A stretch of 64,000 nucleotides of DNA from Treponema socranskii subsp. buccale (GCF_024181585.1 NZ_CP054258.1:682001-746000); one strand, 5' to 3'; shown: positions 23,775 to 32,273, counted from the first letter of the stretch. The notes: generated by a model from the sequence alone, not told the origin. Numbers and translations are program-made.

Positions 23775-23910
23775 AAAACTTTTGCAGGAAGTTGCAACTT
23801 CCGAAAAAGTTTTTTCTGTGCGCGCGAGCGCACACGTTCAATAGTCGAGTTTGCAACGCAAACTCGAGATAAAAAGCGGAGGCGCTATTTCAGCCGATGC
23901 TTTTTATCGA
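23771..23910 (-). mobile_element. type-1 palindromic element, copy 1 (140 bp)
   Basis: Four stems in a row: AAAAAGC...GCTTTTT, TCGAGTTTGC/GCAAACTCGA, GTGCGC/GCGCAC, and ACTTTTTC...GCAAAAGTTTTTT. It is flanked by CCTC on both sides (23767-23770 and 23911-23914), a 4-bp target duplication. Copy 2 at 36344-36484 is nearly identical. One end forms the ribosome-binding site of the Rpn gene. Confidence 0.75.
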
Positions 23911-23982
23911 CCTCCCTACTATATATCGCGGAGATGTTGCGATTTCGGAGTTTTTTCAAAAGAATCGTCATGAAGAACAAAG

Positions 23983-24072
23983 CGTTTAAACGAGACGCTG
24001 AAATAGCGCGTCTCGTTTAACTTCGAGTTTTCTTTTGAAAACTCGCGGATATACCTGTGTGCTCTCGCGCAC
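23983..24072. repeat. type-2 palindromic repeat, copy 1 (about 90 bp)
   Basis: Stems TTAAACGAGACGC/GCGTCTCGTTTAA, CGAGTTTTC/GAAAACTCG and a GTGCGCGAGAGCAC-type stem. Nearly identical to 61401-61489 on the opposite strand. It shares stem motifs with the type-1 element. Confidence 0.75.
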
Positions 24073-24121
24073 TAATTGTACAGCTCCTAAATCGGAAGAT
24101 TTACTCGCTGTACAATTTTAA

Positions 24122-24459
24122 AGAACGATCTGCAAAGGCGTTATCGAACGGCTTTTGCATATCAAAGTCGGTAAAATCGAATATCCCTCCCTGCAAAAAA
24201 CGATCGCGCCGTTTTACGAAAGCAAGGGCATCCGTCTCGATGTCTACGTTCCCGATCCCGATCGCGTTTTCGATATCGAAATACAAACATCGATCCCGCC
24301 TTTTCTTCCCAAACGTACGCGCTATTACCAAAGCCTTATGGATGTCGATAACCTCTTGAGAGGGCAAAGCTACGCGGAATTAAAAGAGAGCTGCGTCATC
24401 TTTATCTGTACGCAGGATCTGTTCGGGGAGGGCTTACCCGTTTATACATTTCGCAGCGT
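24122..24459 (+). pseudogene. internal fragment of a second-type Rpn gene
   Basis: In frame from about 24122 the sequence codes for ICKGVIERLLHIKVGKIEYP ... GIRLDVYVPDPDRVFDIEIQ ... YQSLMDVDNLLRGQSYAELK ... GLPVYTF, i.e. the nuclease core of the 34715-type Rpn protein with its D...ExQ motif. The start is cut off by the type-2 repeat and the C-terminal module is missing; the end runs into the rsm22-like gene on the other strand. Confidence 0.75.
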
Positions 24460-24468
24460 GTGGGGATT

Positions 24469-25758
24469 TCACACGGTGATGACGGCGGCGCCGGTTTTTT
24501 CGTCTTTCGGAAGCCGTGCCGAATCGCCGAGCGAGCGGACTGCGACAAAGTCGCCCGAAAAAAGGAGGGTGCCCGATGCTGGAACTGCAAGCGTTAATCC
24601 GAGCGGACTGCACGCGTAGTGTCCCGAAGCGCGGCCGGGAAGAGTGATGGCGTCGCTTACGATGCGGATCGGAAATTCGGCTCTCACCGACTTTGAAGCT
24701 TCGCTGACGGCGGCGTTTGACGTTTTTCCGCTCCCGCTTTCGAAAGCATTTCGGGCAAAGAGAAAACTTACGACGGCTCTCGTTTTCGGAAGCTTTGCGT
24801 CTTTCGAAAGCTTCAAAAGCGAAGGGGGTGCGTCCTCCGTCGAAAAGGCGAAGTTGCACCACTTCGACGCGCTTCCCGTGTGCGCGCGGTATCCGTTCAT
24901 CGGGCATGCTCCCGCGTGCGGACAGGGCGAAACGATCGTCATATTCTTTTTAAGCAGCGTATCGCGCATCAAGCTGATAATGCGTGCGGCGGACGGCACA
25001 CCCGGTTCGATGACGAGCAGACCGCATTTTTTTGCCGCATAGGAGAGGAGCGATGATGCGTACTGTTTTGCGCGCATTTCGTCGCTCCGCGTATCGGTTT
25101 CGCGCAGTTCGTTCAGCATGTCGGCGCACACGATGAGAGAGGCTTTTTGCCGTAGCGGCTCTCCGAGCGCACCTTTTACGCGCACGATATTCCAATGAGA
25201 GGCGGCATTTTTATCGGAAGGAGGGACGCGGGCTGCGATCGAAAGGTAGAGGTTTTCTCCGAGCGCGAGGGATGTCTGCGATATGTCCATGCAGTACCAC
25301 GTAAGTTTTTTGTTCCGCAGTTCGGGGCGGGAAAGCCACAGCGAGATGACGGCGGTGAGCGGGCCGCTTCCGACATCGAGGCAGGCGTCCCCGTCCGAAA
25401 GCGCAAACGCGTCTTTTTCAAAGTTTGCAAAGAGGCGCGTAAAGCGGACTATGTTCCACCACGAAAAATAGCGAACGTATGCGGAAAGCGTTTCGGGCGC
25501 GTTCATATAGCCTCTTCTCCGTTCGCCCCGTTCGTCGGTGAGCGCGTGCGAAAGCGCGTTTATATGTTTCGGAAGAGAGGCGAGCTGCCTGCCGTTTGCG
25601 GGAAATACGCTTTGCAATATCTTGTCGAATTCGTCGATGACATTTCGTGCGTCGGGCGGAATCGCATCGGCTGAAAACATGCTGCGCCGTTTCAAAATTG
25701 TCGCGGTATTTTTTTTAATAAATTTTTCGTACCGCTTTGCGCCGTCAGTTCGGTTCAT
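24469..25758 (-). CDS. Rsm22-like ribosomal RNA small-subunit methyltransferase
   Basis: A 429-residue SAM-dependent methyltransferase of the mitochondrial-ribosome Rsm22/Mrps22 family. SAM motif I is DVGSGPLTAVISL near residue 125. The cysteine cluster PCPHAGACPM ... WCNF near residues 275-300 matches the conserved Fe-S/zinc site of this family. It is thought to assist small-subunit assembly. Its start overlaps the end of the upstream merR-type gene by 14 bases. Confidence 0.75.
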   Translation of the reverse strand: MNRTDGAKRYEKFIKKNTATILKRRSMFSADAIPPDARNVIDEFDKILQSVFPANGRQLASLPKHINALSHALTDERGERRRGYMNAPETLSAYVRYFSWWNIVRFTRLFANFEKDAFALSDGDACLDVGSGPLTAVISLWLSRPELRNKKLTWYCMDISQTSLALGENLYLSIAARVPPSDKNAASHWNIVRVKGALGEPLRQKASLIVCADMLNELRETDTRSDEMRAKQYASSLLSYAAKKCGLLVIEPGVPSAARIISLMRDTLLKKNMTIVSPCPHAGACPMNGYRAHTGSASKWCNFAFSTEDAPPSLLKLSKDAKLPKTRAVVSFLFARNAFESGSGKTSNAAVSEASKSVRAEFPIRIVSDAITLPGRASGHYACSPLGLTLAVPASGTLLFSGDFVAVRSLGDSARLPKDEKTGAAVITV

Positions 25759-26080
25759 GCTTTCGGTATTTCCTCATCGTAAGGTAGATATCGGTCAAAT
25801 CGGTGCGCAAATCGTGGATCGCATGCAATGTATCCGCGTCGTCTTCGAGGCGATTCGCGTCTTCGATGATTTGACTTCGCGCGCCTTCGATCGTATATTT
25901 TTTAATATTGATAAGGTATTTTAACCGGAGGATGATATCGATTTCGCGCTGCGAATACACTCGGTGTCCCGCCATATTTTTTTGCGGGGCGAATCCGGGT
26001 ATCACGCTTTCCCAATAGCGAAGCACGTGGGCTTTTACGCCCGTGATCTCTTCTACGTCGCCGATCGAATACGATGCCAC
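25745..26080 (-). CDS. MerR-family transcriptional regulator
   Basis: A 111-residue protein with the MerR winged helix: YSIGDVEEITGVKAHVLRYW, the GHRVYSQREID wing and a short coiled coil (IIEDANRLEDDADTLHAI). No metal-binding cysteines at the C-terminus, so it is not a classical heavy-metal sensor. Start is GTG at 26080 with GGAGAG ahead. It sits 11 bases downstream of der. Confidence 0.85.
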   Translation of the reverse strand: MASYSIGDVEEITGVKAHVLRYWESVIPGFAPQKNMAGHRVYSQREIDIILRLKYLINIKKYTIEGARSQIIEDANRLEDDADTLHAIHDLRTDLTDIYLTMRKYRKHEPN

Positions 26081-26091
26081 TTGTCTCTCCG

Positions 26092-27552
26092 TCAGTTTTT
26101 ATTGACGCGGTCTTCCCATTTTTGCCGGCTCGCTTTCAGTTCGAGCTGCACGGGAATTTTATTAAATCCCAAATCTTCGCGGATTTTGTTTTTGAGATAG
26201 GCGATATACGTCTGCGGTACCGATTCGGGCTTTGTCGCAAAGATCAAAAACGACACGGGATTGACGCCGGTCTGCGTCATATAACGTACTTTAAAATGCG
26301 CGGTTTTCGCTGCAGGCGGCGGATATTGAAAAAGCCAATCTTTGAGCGCCGCGTTCAGCACCGACGTTTCGACTTTTCGCGTAAGCTGAGCGTAGAGTTC
26401 AAGCACCGTATTCAGCAAATCCTTGATGCCTTTGCCTTCGAGGGCGGAAATCGCAACGATCGGCGCGTATTCCATGTGACCGAACATAATGCGGATGTTT
26501 TCCGCCGCTTTGCGAAAAGCCGTGCGTCCCTTTTCCTGTGTGTCCCATTTATTGAGCGCGAAGACGATGCCGCGTCCGCGTTCGTGCGCAAGCGCGCACA
26601 ATTTTTTTACCTGCTCGTCCAATCCGTCCTGCGCGTCGATCATCAATATGACGACGTCGCATTCGTCGAGCGTTTTGATCGCGCGGTTTACGGAATAGTA
26701 TTCGACGTTTTCTTTTACCTTCGTCTTTCTTCGGATGCCGGCGGTATCGAGCACTTGAAAGTCGGCTCCTCCGTACGAAAAGGCTCCTTCGACGACGTCC
26801 CGCGTCGTGCCGGCGTAATCGCTGACGATCGACGCGTCGGAATGCGTCAAGCGGTTTGCGAGCGTCGATTTTCCGGTGTTCGGTTTTCCCATGATCGCGA
26901 TGCGTATGACCGGTGTTTTGTCGGTTTCGACGACGGACGAAAAATCGAGGCGCGAAACGATCGCATCCGAAAGCTCGGGAATGTGATCGCCGTGTTCGGC
27001 CGAAATGAAAATCAAATCGCCGAAGCCGAATCTTGCGTACTCGTAAGCCTGTTCTCTGTTGCGTCCGCCTTCCGTTTTGTTGACGACTGCGACGACTTTG
27101 TCCCGATACGGACGCATTTCTCCGATGAGTTCTTCGTCTTCGGCGGTGAGTTCTCCGGCATCGAAGACGAGTAAAATCAAATCGGCTTTCCGTATCGCAT
27201 CGAGCGAACGGTTTACGACGAGTTCGTCGAGGGCGGCTTCCTGCGTACCCGTTTTTCGTTCGAGCTTATAACCGCCCGTGTCGATGAGGCGAACGGGTTT
27301 TCCCGCTATGAGCGCCGTACCTTCGACGGGATCGCGAGTAACGCCCGGAGTCGGATCGGTGATCGCGATATTTTTTTTCATAAAGCGGTTGAAGAGCGTA
27401 GACTTGCCGACGTTCGGACGTCCTGCAATGACGACGACGGGGCAGTTTGCAAACAGCTTGTCGCGCTTTTCATCCGTTGCTTTTTGCGCGAGCGATTCCG
27501 AGCGCTTTTTTTCGAGCGGTTTTGAAAAATCAGGTTTGCGTTTTTTCTGCAT
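26092..27552 (-). CDS. der: ribosome biogenesis GTPase Der (EngA)
   Basis: A 486-residue protein with the two consecutive G domains that define Der: P-loops GRPNVGKST near residue 42 and GKPNTGKST near residue 222, with DTGGYKLE and DTAGIRRK (G3) and NKWD (G4), followed by the KH-like C-terminal domain. Der is needed for 50S subunit maturation. A basic N-terminal extension (KKRKPDFSKPLEKKRSES) is slightly longer than usual. Confidence 0.95.
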   Translation of the reverse strand: MQKKRKPDFSKPLEKKRSESLAQKATDEKRDKLFANCPVVVIAGRPNVGKSTLFNRFMKKNIAITDPTPGVTRDPVEGTALIAGKPVRLIDTGGYKLERKTGTQEAALDELVVNRSLDAIRKADLILLVFDAGELTAEDEELIGEMRPYRDKVVAVVNKTEGGRNREQAYEYARFGFGDLIFISAEHGDHIPELSDAIVSRLDFSSVVETDKTPVIRIAIMGKPNTGKSTLANRLTHSDASIVSDYAGTTRDVVEGAFSYGGADFQVLDTAGIRRKTKVKENVEYYSVNRAIKTLDECDVVILMIDAQDGLDEQVKKLCALAHERGRGIVFALNKWDTQEKGRTAFRKAAENIRIMFGHMEYAPIVAISALEGKGIKDLLNTVLELYAQLTRKVETSVLNAALKDWLFQYPPPAAKTAHFKVRYMTQTGVNPVSFLIFATKPESVPQTYIAYLKNKIREDLGFNKIPVQLELKASRQKWEDRVNKN

Positions 27553-27583
27553 AATCGATAATCCCGTTCGCCGTAATTATTAA

Positions 27584-29299
27584 TTAATATAAATTATTGA
27601 GATGCTTTGCCGAAATCGCATTCAATTCGTCGATCGTAAAGCGCGACAAAAGCTCTTTGATGCCGGAAATCAATTTTGCGCTCATACTCAAACTGCGAAG
27701 TCCCATACCCGAAAGCACGAGAACGCTGTCGTTTTTTCCCGCCATCTCTCCGCACACGGAAACGGGTATGCCCGCTTTTCCGGCGGCATCGACCGTCATC
27801 GCGATAAGGCGCAGAACGGCCAAATTGAATTCGTCGTAGAGTCCTGATACGGCGGGATTTTCCCTGTCGATGCCGAGCGTGTACTGCGTTAAATCGTTCG
27901 TGCCGATCGAAAAAAAATCGCTGTGCTTTGCAAGCGAATCGGAAAGCAGGGCGGCGGCGGCCGTTTCCACCATGATGCCGATCGGAACCTTATCGTTGAA
28001 CGGAATGTTTTCGGCACGCAGTTCGCTCCGCACCGTTTTCGCGATCGATTTGCACTGCTTCACCTGATCGACGGTCGTGATGAGCGGCAGCATGATGCGC
28101 AGGTTTCCGTAAATGCTTGCGCGGTATAAAGCGCGCAGCTGTGTTTTTAAAAGCTGCGGATAGGCGAGGGAAAGGCGTACGGCGCGCAGTCCCATGAGCG
28201 GATTCTTTTCTTCGGCGATCGGGATATCCGCCGAATGAATGAGCTTGTCGCCGCCCGCGTCGAGCGTGCGGATCGTCACGGGCTTTCCGTTCATAGCACC
28301 GAGCGCGTGCTTGTACGCGTTGAACTGCACATCTTCGTCGAAGGGGCGGTATGCGTAGTTTCCCGCTTCATGCACGGTGCTCATGTATAAAAATTCCGTT
28401 CGGAAAAGGCCGATGCCGTCCGCGCCTTCTTTTACCGCGAAGTCCGCTTCTTCCGGCGTGCCGATGTTCGCGTACAATTGGAATTTCGTGCCGTCCTTCG
28501 TTTCGGCGGATTTTGTTAAAAATATTTTAAGCTTTTCTTCGTGCGCTTTTTCCTCTTCGATTTTTTTTCGATATTCGGAGAGCGTCGCGTCGTCGGGGCC
28601 GGCGATGACTTCCGCCGTTTTGCCGTTTACGGCGACGGTTTCCCCCGTTTGAATTTGATGCGTGATATTGTTGATGCCGACGACGGCGGGAATGCCGTAG
28701 TTCCGTGCCAATATGACGACGTGGCTCGAAAGGCCGCCTTCGGTGAGCGCGAGCGCCGCGATCTTTCGTTTTGCAAGGGCGATCGTATCCGTCGGCGAAA
28801 GGGATGACGCGACGATGACCGCTCCTTCAGGCACTTCGTTTGCGTCGAATTCGCGGACGCACAGCATATCGTCGAGCACGAGGGCGAATACGTCGGTGAT
28901 GTCTCTTGCCCGTTCGGCCAAATAGTCGTCGCCCGCGTTGCGCAGTTTTTCGGCATATTCGGCCGATTTTACGTCGACGACGTGTTCGATATTTACGTTC
29001 GATTTTTCATAAGAATCTTTGAGTTCGGCGGCGAAAATCGGATCGCCGAGCATGAGCGTATAGGCTTCGAGCAAATCGCGCTGCGTTTTATTCGCCGTGT
29101 TTTTCGGCAGACGGCCAAGCTCGGCGCTGAGCCTTTCGGTGACGGCGCGCACCGACGATAAAAAACGCTTCCAGCCTGCATCCTTTTCTTCTTCTCGGAC
29201 GGTTTTTTGAGGAACGGTTTTTATTGTCTTTTCGGGAATGACGAACGCTTCTCCGAGTCCTATTCCGTCAGCTGCCGGAATGCCGAGAAATATTTTCAT
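27584..29299 (-). CDS. ptsI: phosphoenolpyruvate-protein phosphotransferase (PTS enzyme I)
   Basis: A 571-residue enzyme I that passes phosphate from PEP to HPr. Start at 29299 (MKIFLGIPAADGIGLGEAFV). Phospho-histidine in TEGGLSSHVVILARNYGIPA near residue 190, PEP-binding GIGLFRTEFLYM near 300 and the catalytic VSVCGEMAG cysteine near 500 are all present, so it looks functional. A consensus promoter TTGACA-N17-TATAAT ends 9 bases before the ATG and no ribosome-binding site is seen, predicting a leaderless or near-leaderless message. In spirochaetes PTS proteins often act mainly in regulation. Confidence 0.95.
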   Translation of the reverse strand: MKIFLGIPAADGIGLGEAFVIPEKTIKTVPQKTVREEEKDAGWKRFLSSVRAVTERLSAELGRLPKNTANKTQRDLLEAYTLMLGDPIFAAELKDSYEKSNVNIEHVVDVKSAEYAEKLRNAGDDYLAERARDITDVFALVLDDMLCVREFDANEVPEGAVIVASSLSPTDTIALAKRKIAALALTEGGLSSHVVILARNYGIPAVVGINNITHQIQTGETVAVNGKTAEVIAGPDDATLSEYRKKIEEEKAHEEKLKIFLTKSAETKDGTKFQLYANIGTPEEADFAVKEGADGIGLFRTEFLYMSTVHEAGNYAYRPFDEDVQFNAYKHALGAMNGKPVTIRTLDAGGDKLIHSADIPIAEEKNPLMGLRAVRLSLAYPQLLKTQLRALYRASIYGNLRIMLPLITTVDQVKQCKSIAKTVRSELRAENIPFNDKVPIGIMVETAAAALLSDSLAKHSDFFSIGTNDLTQYTLGIDRENPAVSGLYDEFNLAVLRLIAMTVDAAGKAGIPVSVCGEMAGKNDSVLVLSGMGLRSLSMSAKLISGIKELLSRFTIDELNAISAKHLNNLY

Positions 29300-29308
29300 T
29301 TGTATTTT

Positions 29309-29337
29309 ATTATAACGGCGGCTCGGAGGAGTGTCAA
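29309..29337 (-). promoter_or_regulatory. consensus promoter of ptsI (leaderless layout)
   Basis: Minus strand TTGACA (29337-29332), exactly 17 bases, TATAAT (29314-29309), then 9 bases to ATG 29299. Confidence 0.8.
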
Positions 29338-29505
29338 ACAGAAGGCATCGGTTTTTTATCACGCAGTTGAATACGCGTATATACAAAACGACCGCGCGTC
29401 GTGCGCGGCCGCATCTCCTGTATAGTGCATCGGTTTGCCTTTCAATCTGTCTTCGGCATGACCGCAGGCAAGGTGCATCGTGCCGCGAGCAATTACAGCG
29501 AAACG

Positions 29506-29581
29506 GTATCGCGCGCCGTACCGCCAGCTTTCAAAGCGGGATAGTATCGCGCGCCGTACCGCCAGCTCTTACAGCGGGATA
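29506..29581. repeat. 38-bp tandem duplication across a stop codon
   Basis: 29506-29543 and 29544-29581 both read GTATCGCGCGCCGTACCGCC plus a similar tail ending AGCGGGATA. The second copy contains the end of the carboxyltransferase gene (stop at 29571-29569). Confidence 0.7.
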
Positions 29582-31059
29582 TTGCCGTGCTTTTTCAAAG
29601 GCGTGTCCATGCTGTGCTTTCGCGCGAGTATTTCAAAGCTCCGTGCGATGCGCTCTCGCGTTTCCTGCGGTTCGATCACTTCGCTGACATAGCCGCGCTT
29701 CGCCGCGATTTTCGGCGTCATTATTTCCGTTTTATATTCTTCGGATTTTGCCGCGACTTCGGCCGCCTTCGACGGATCTTTGAGTTCTTTTGCGTATAAA
29801 ATGCCGATCGCGCCTTCCGCACCCATGACTGCGATTTCCGCTTTCGGCCACGCGTACACGTAATCTGCGCCGAGGTGTTTCGAACACATTGCGATGTATG
29901 CGCCGCCGTACGCTTTGCGCGCAATGACGGTCACTTTCGGAACGCTCGCTTCGCTGTACGCATAGATCACTTTTGCGCCGTGCCGGATGATGCCTTTTTG
30001 TTCTTCCTGCGGGCCGGGGATAAAGCCGGGAACGTCGACGAAGGTTAAAAGCGGTATGCCGAACGCGTCGCAATAGCGGACGAAGCGCGCGATTTTGTCG
30101 CTCGCATCGCAGTCGAGCACGCCGCCGACACCCATCGGATTGTTTGCGACGATGCCGACGGATTTGCCTTCGATTTTCGCAAAGCCCGTGACGCAGTTTA
30201 CCGCAAATTCGGCCGACGTTTCAAAAAACGAATCGTCGTCGATACAGCAGTTGATGATTTCGCGGATATCGTAACCGGCGCGCGGGTTTTCGGGGATGAC
30301 TTCTTCGATACGCTTCGCTTTTTTCTTCGCGTCGAATTTGTATTTTTCGTTTTGAGTGAGATCGTCGCCGAAATAATGGGGGATGTAGTCGAGCAACGCG
30401 CGCACTTTTCGATAGCAGTCGTTTTCGCTTTCACAGCGGAAATGCGCTACGCCCGATTTTTTCGAATGGATAGCCGCTCCTCCCAAATCTTCCGACGAAA
30501 TATCCATAAACATAACCGATTTGACGACTTTCGGGCCGGTGATAAAGAGTTCGCTTATCTTGTCGATTGCAAAGATAAAATCGGTGATGCCCGGCGAATA
30601 CACGGCGCCTCCCGCGCAGGGGCCTGCGACGATCGAAATCTGCGGCACCGAACCGGATGCGCGGACGTTTTGATAAAAGAGGTCTCCGTAGCCGCACAGC
30701 GCGTCGACACCTTCCTGAATGCGCGCTCCGCCGGAATCGTTTATACCGATAACGGGGCACCGCGCTTCGACCGCCTTGTCGATGAGTTCGGCGATTTTTT
30801 TGCCGTGCATAAGGCCGAGCGAGCCGCCCTGCACCGTAAAATCCTGAGCGTATACCGCGACCGTCCTTCCGTTTATCTTTCCGAATCCGGTGATGACGCC
30901 GTCGTAGGGCAGGTCTTTTTTTTCCATACCGAAGCTCGTGCAGTTATGGCGCACACCCGAATAGATTTCCATAAACGAATTTTCATCGCACAGAGCGCGA
31001 ATCCGTTCTATTGCGTGGAGTTTTCCTTTTTCGTGTTGTTTTTCGACATTGTATTCCAT
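29569..31059 (-). CDS. acyl-CoA carboxylase carboxyltransferase subunit (PccB/MmdA-like)
   Basis: A 496-residue biotin-dependent carboxyltransferase. Motifs: GGSLGLMHGKKI, INDSGGARIQEGVDALCGYG, GPCAGGAVYSPGITDF (first oxyanion hole), and FVDVPGFIPGPQEEQKGIIR, GGAYIAMCSK (second). The family includes propionyl-CoA carboxylase beta and methylmalonyl-CoA decarboxylase alpha; the sequence alone does not separate these. No biotin carrier or membrane subunit is adjacent. GAGGAATTG is the ribosome-binding site. Confidence 0.85.
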   Translation of the reverse strand: MEYNVEKQHEKGKLHAIERIRALCDENSFMEIYSGVRHNCTSFGMEKKDLPYDGVITGFGKINGRTVAVYAQDFTVQGGSLGLMHGKKIAELIDKAVEARCPVIGINDSGGARIQEGVDALCGYGDLFYQNVRASGSVPQISIVAGPCAGGAVYSPGITDFIFAIDKISELFITGPKVVKSVMFMDISSEDLGGAAIHSKKSGVAHFRCESENDCYRKVRALLDYIPHYFGDDLTQNEKYKFDAKKKAKRIEEVIPENPRAGYDIREIINCCIDDDSFFETSAEFAVNCVTGFAKIEGKSVGIVANNPMGVGGVLDCDASDKIARFVRYCDAFGIPLLTFVDVPGFIPGPQEEQKGIIRHGAKVIYAYSEASVPKVTVIARKAYGGAYIAMCSKHLGADYVYAWPKAEIAVMGAEGAIGILYAKELKDPSKAAEVAAKSEEYKTEIMTPKIAAKRGYVSEVIEPQETRERIARSFEILARKHSMDTPLKKHGNIPL

Positions 31060-31100
31060 AAGACAATTCCTCGTTTCAAAATAATGTAAACGTACGCTCT

Positions 31101-31129
31101 ATGATAACCCATCGTTTCCGCGCTGTCAA
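31101..31129 (-). promoter_or_regulatory. promoter of the carboxyltransferase gene
   Basis: Minus strand TTGACA (31129-31124), 17 bases, TATCAT (31106-31101). The leader to the ATG at 31059 is about 35 bases and has a normal ribosome-binding site. Confidence 0.7.
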
Positions 31130-31170
31130 TATGACAAAAATCAATTTTATGTCGAAGTCGTACCGGGACA

Positions 31171-31225
31171 ATAATTGCAAAAACTTTTCCCTTTTGTTCC
31201 GCTTTTTGCACCGTCAGCGCCTATA
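31171..31225 (+). repeat. shared 5' leader of Rpn loci, copy 1
   Basis: 55 bases starting ATAATTGCAAAAACTTTTCC are 51/55 identical to 34641-34695. Both lie ahead of Rpn genes, so the mobile or duplicated unit includes upstream DNA. Confidence 0.8.
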
Positions 31226-31274
31226 ACATAGATGAGCAATTATTTGCTCGCGATTATGTTCAAAGGAGGCGCAC

Positions 31275-31942
31275 ATGGATTCTCTTCCCCGTCACAAAAG
31301 CGTAGAGGAACTTACCTTTACCGATGATTTTATGTTCGGTACTATCAAAGCCTCATGGACGTAGATTGTTTACTGCGCGGGCAGAGTTATGCCGAACTCA
31401 AGGACAGTTACGTACTCTTTATCTGCACACAAGACCCTTTCAACAAAGGGTTTCCCGTATACACCTTTGAAAATACGTGCAGAGAAGAGAGCGGCCTTTT
31501 TCTTGCTGACAAATCCTATAAAGTGTTTTATAATGCAAGTGCATACGGCAAAGAAAAAGACGATGAATTACATGCACTGTTGCGCTATCTTTGCAAAAAA
31601 CAGGCAACAAGTAATTTTACACAGACCATTGATGGACTTGTTGAGAGCACCAAAAACAACGAAAAGTTCAGGAGTGTGTATATGTCATTGAATATTCATA
31701 GAGATGATTTACTCAGACAAGGTTCCCTTATAGGCGAGAAAATCGGCTTTGAAAGAGGCGTTGTTGCCGGAATGAGCAAAGGCAGAAGACAAGGCATTGC
31801 ACAAGGAATCAAACAAGGCTTCTCCGACGGTTCACACCGAAAAGCCTTAGAGGATGCAGGCAACTTAAAACGGCTCGGTGTTTCCATCGATATTATCACG
31901 CAAGCCACCGGTCTTTCCAAGCAGGAAGTGGAAAATATATAA
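31275..31942 (+). pseudogene. Rpn gene with an out-of-frame internal deletion; C-terminal module intact
   Basis: AAAGGAGG precedes ATG 31275 and the frame reads MDSLPRHKSVEELTFTDDFM, then a stop at about 31363. The nuclease core is missing and the text resumes in another frame with YQSLMDVDCLLRGQSYAELK. From there the frame stays open to 31942. An internal AGGAG (31670-31674) seven bases before ATG 31682 would still give an 86-residue C-terminal protein (MSLNIHRDDLLRQGSLIGEK...). So the toxin-like half is dead while the putative antitoxin half survives. Confidence 0.75.
31682..31942 (+). CDS. predicted intragenic C-terminal Rpn product (86 aa)
   Basis: Own ribosome-binding site AGGAG and ATG in frame with the Rpn C-terminus; ends ATGLSKQEVENI like the other modules. 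Contains Gly/Gln-rich repeats (GIAQGIKQGFSDGSHRKALE). Expression is a prediction. Confidence 0.45.
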   Translation: MSLNIHRDDLLRQGSLIGEKIGFERGVVAGMSKGRRQGIAQGIKQGFSDGSHRKALEDAGNLKRLGVSIDIITQATGLSKQEVENI

Positions 31943-32098
31943 TCAATTAATTCGGTGTAAAACTTGTTTTTTGCTCGAATTATGTTATAATATTCAGTAT
32001 GGAACAATACCGCAGCGCACACAGTATTCCGCTCCGTAACATTGCACCCCTTGCGCAACACAATGTAAAACAAATTGCACAAAGTCCCGTTCGGGTAC
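31943..32098. other. intergenic region ahead of the second LRR gene
   Basis: No gene seen. It leads into the consensus promoter at 32099. Together with the leader 32153-32459 it forms a 517-bp gap whose visible contents are the promoter, the CGTT tract and an inverted repeat. Confidence 0.4.
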
Positions 32099-32126
32099 TT
32101 GACAAAGCGCGCGGGCGCCGTATAAT
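32099..32126 (+). promoter_or_regulatory. consensus promoter of the second LRR lipoprotein
   Basis: TTGACA (32099-32104), 16 bases, TATAAT (32121-32126), both perfect hexamers. Confidence 0.8.
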
Positions 32127-32152
32127 CGTTCGTTCGTTCGTTCGTTCGTTCG
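32127..32152. repeat. tetranucleotide tract (CGTT)6 at the transcription start
   Basis: Six CGTT units plus CG directly abut the -10 box, so the predicted start of transcription lies inside the tract. Confidence 0.9.
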
Positions 32153-32218
32153 CGTAGCGTAAACTATACCCAAAACACAAAATCCGTAAAACAATTAAAC
32201 AATCGCGGCCGCACGAAC

Positions 32219-32273
32219 CCGCTGCGAAAAAAGGCTTCCGCGCTTCGCTTGTGCAGAATTTTTTTCGCAGCGG
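32219..32273 (+). promoter_or_regulatory. inverted repeat in the long leader
   Basis: CCGCTGCGAAAAAA (32219-32232) and TTTTTTCGCAGCGG (32260-32273) form a 14-bp stem with a 27-base loop in the roughly 330-base leader of the LRR gene. Could act as terminator/attenuator or RNA stabiliser. Confidence 0.5.

Noticed and set aside
23983-24072. Integron attC site
   Set aside because: GTTAAAC/GTTTAAC-like ends are present, and treponemal integrons are known, but the stem layout lacks the unpaired bases and core spacing of attC, and there is no integrase or cassette array.
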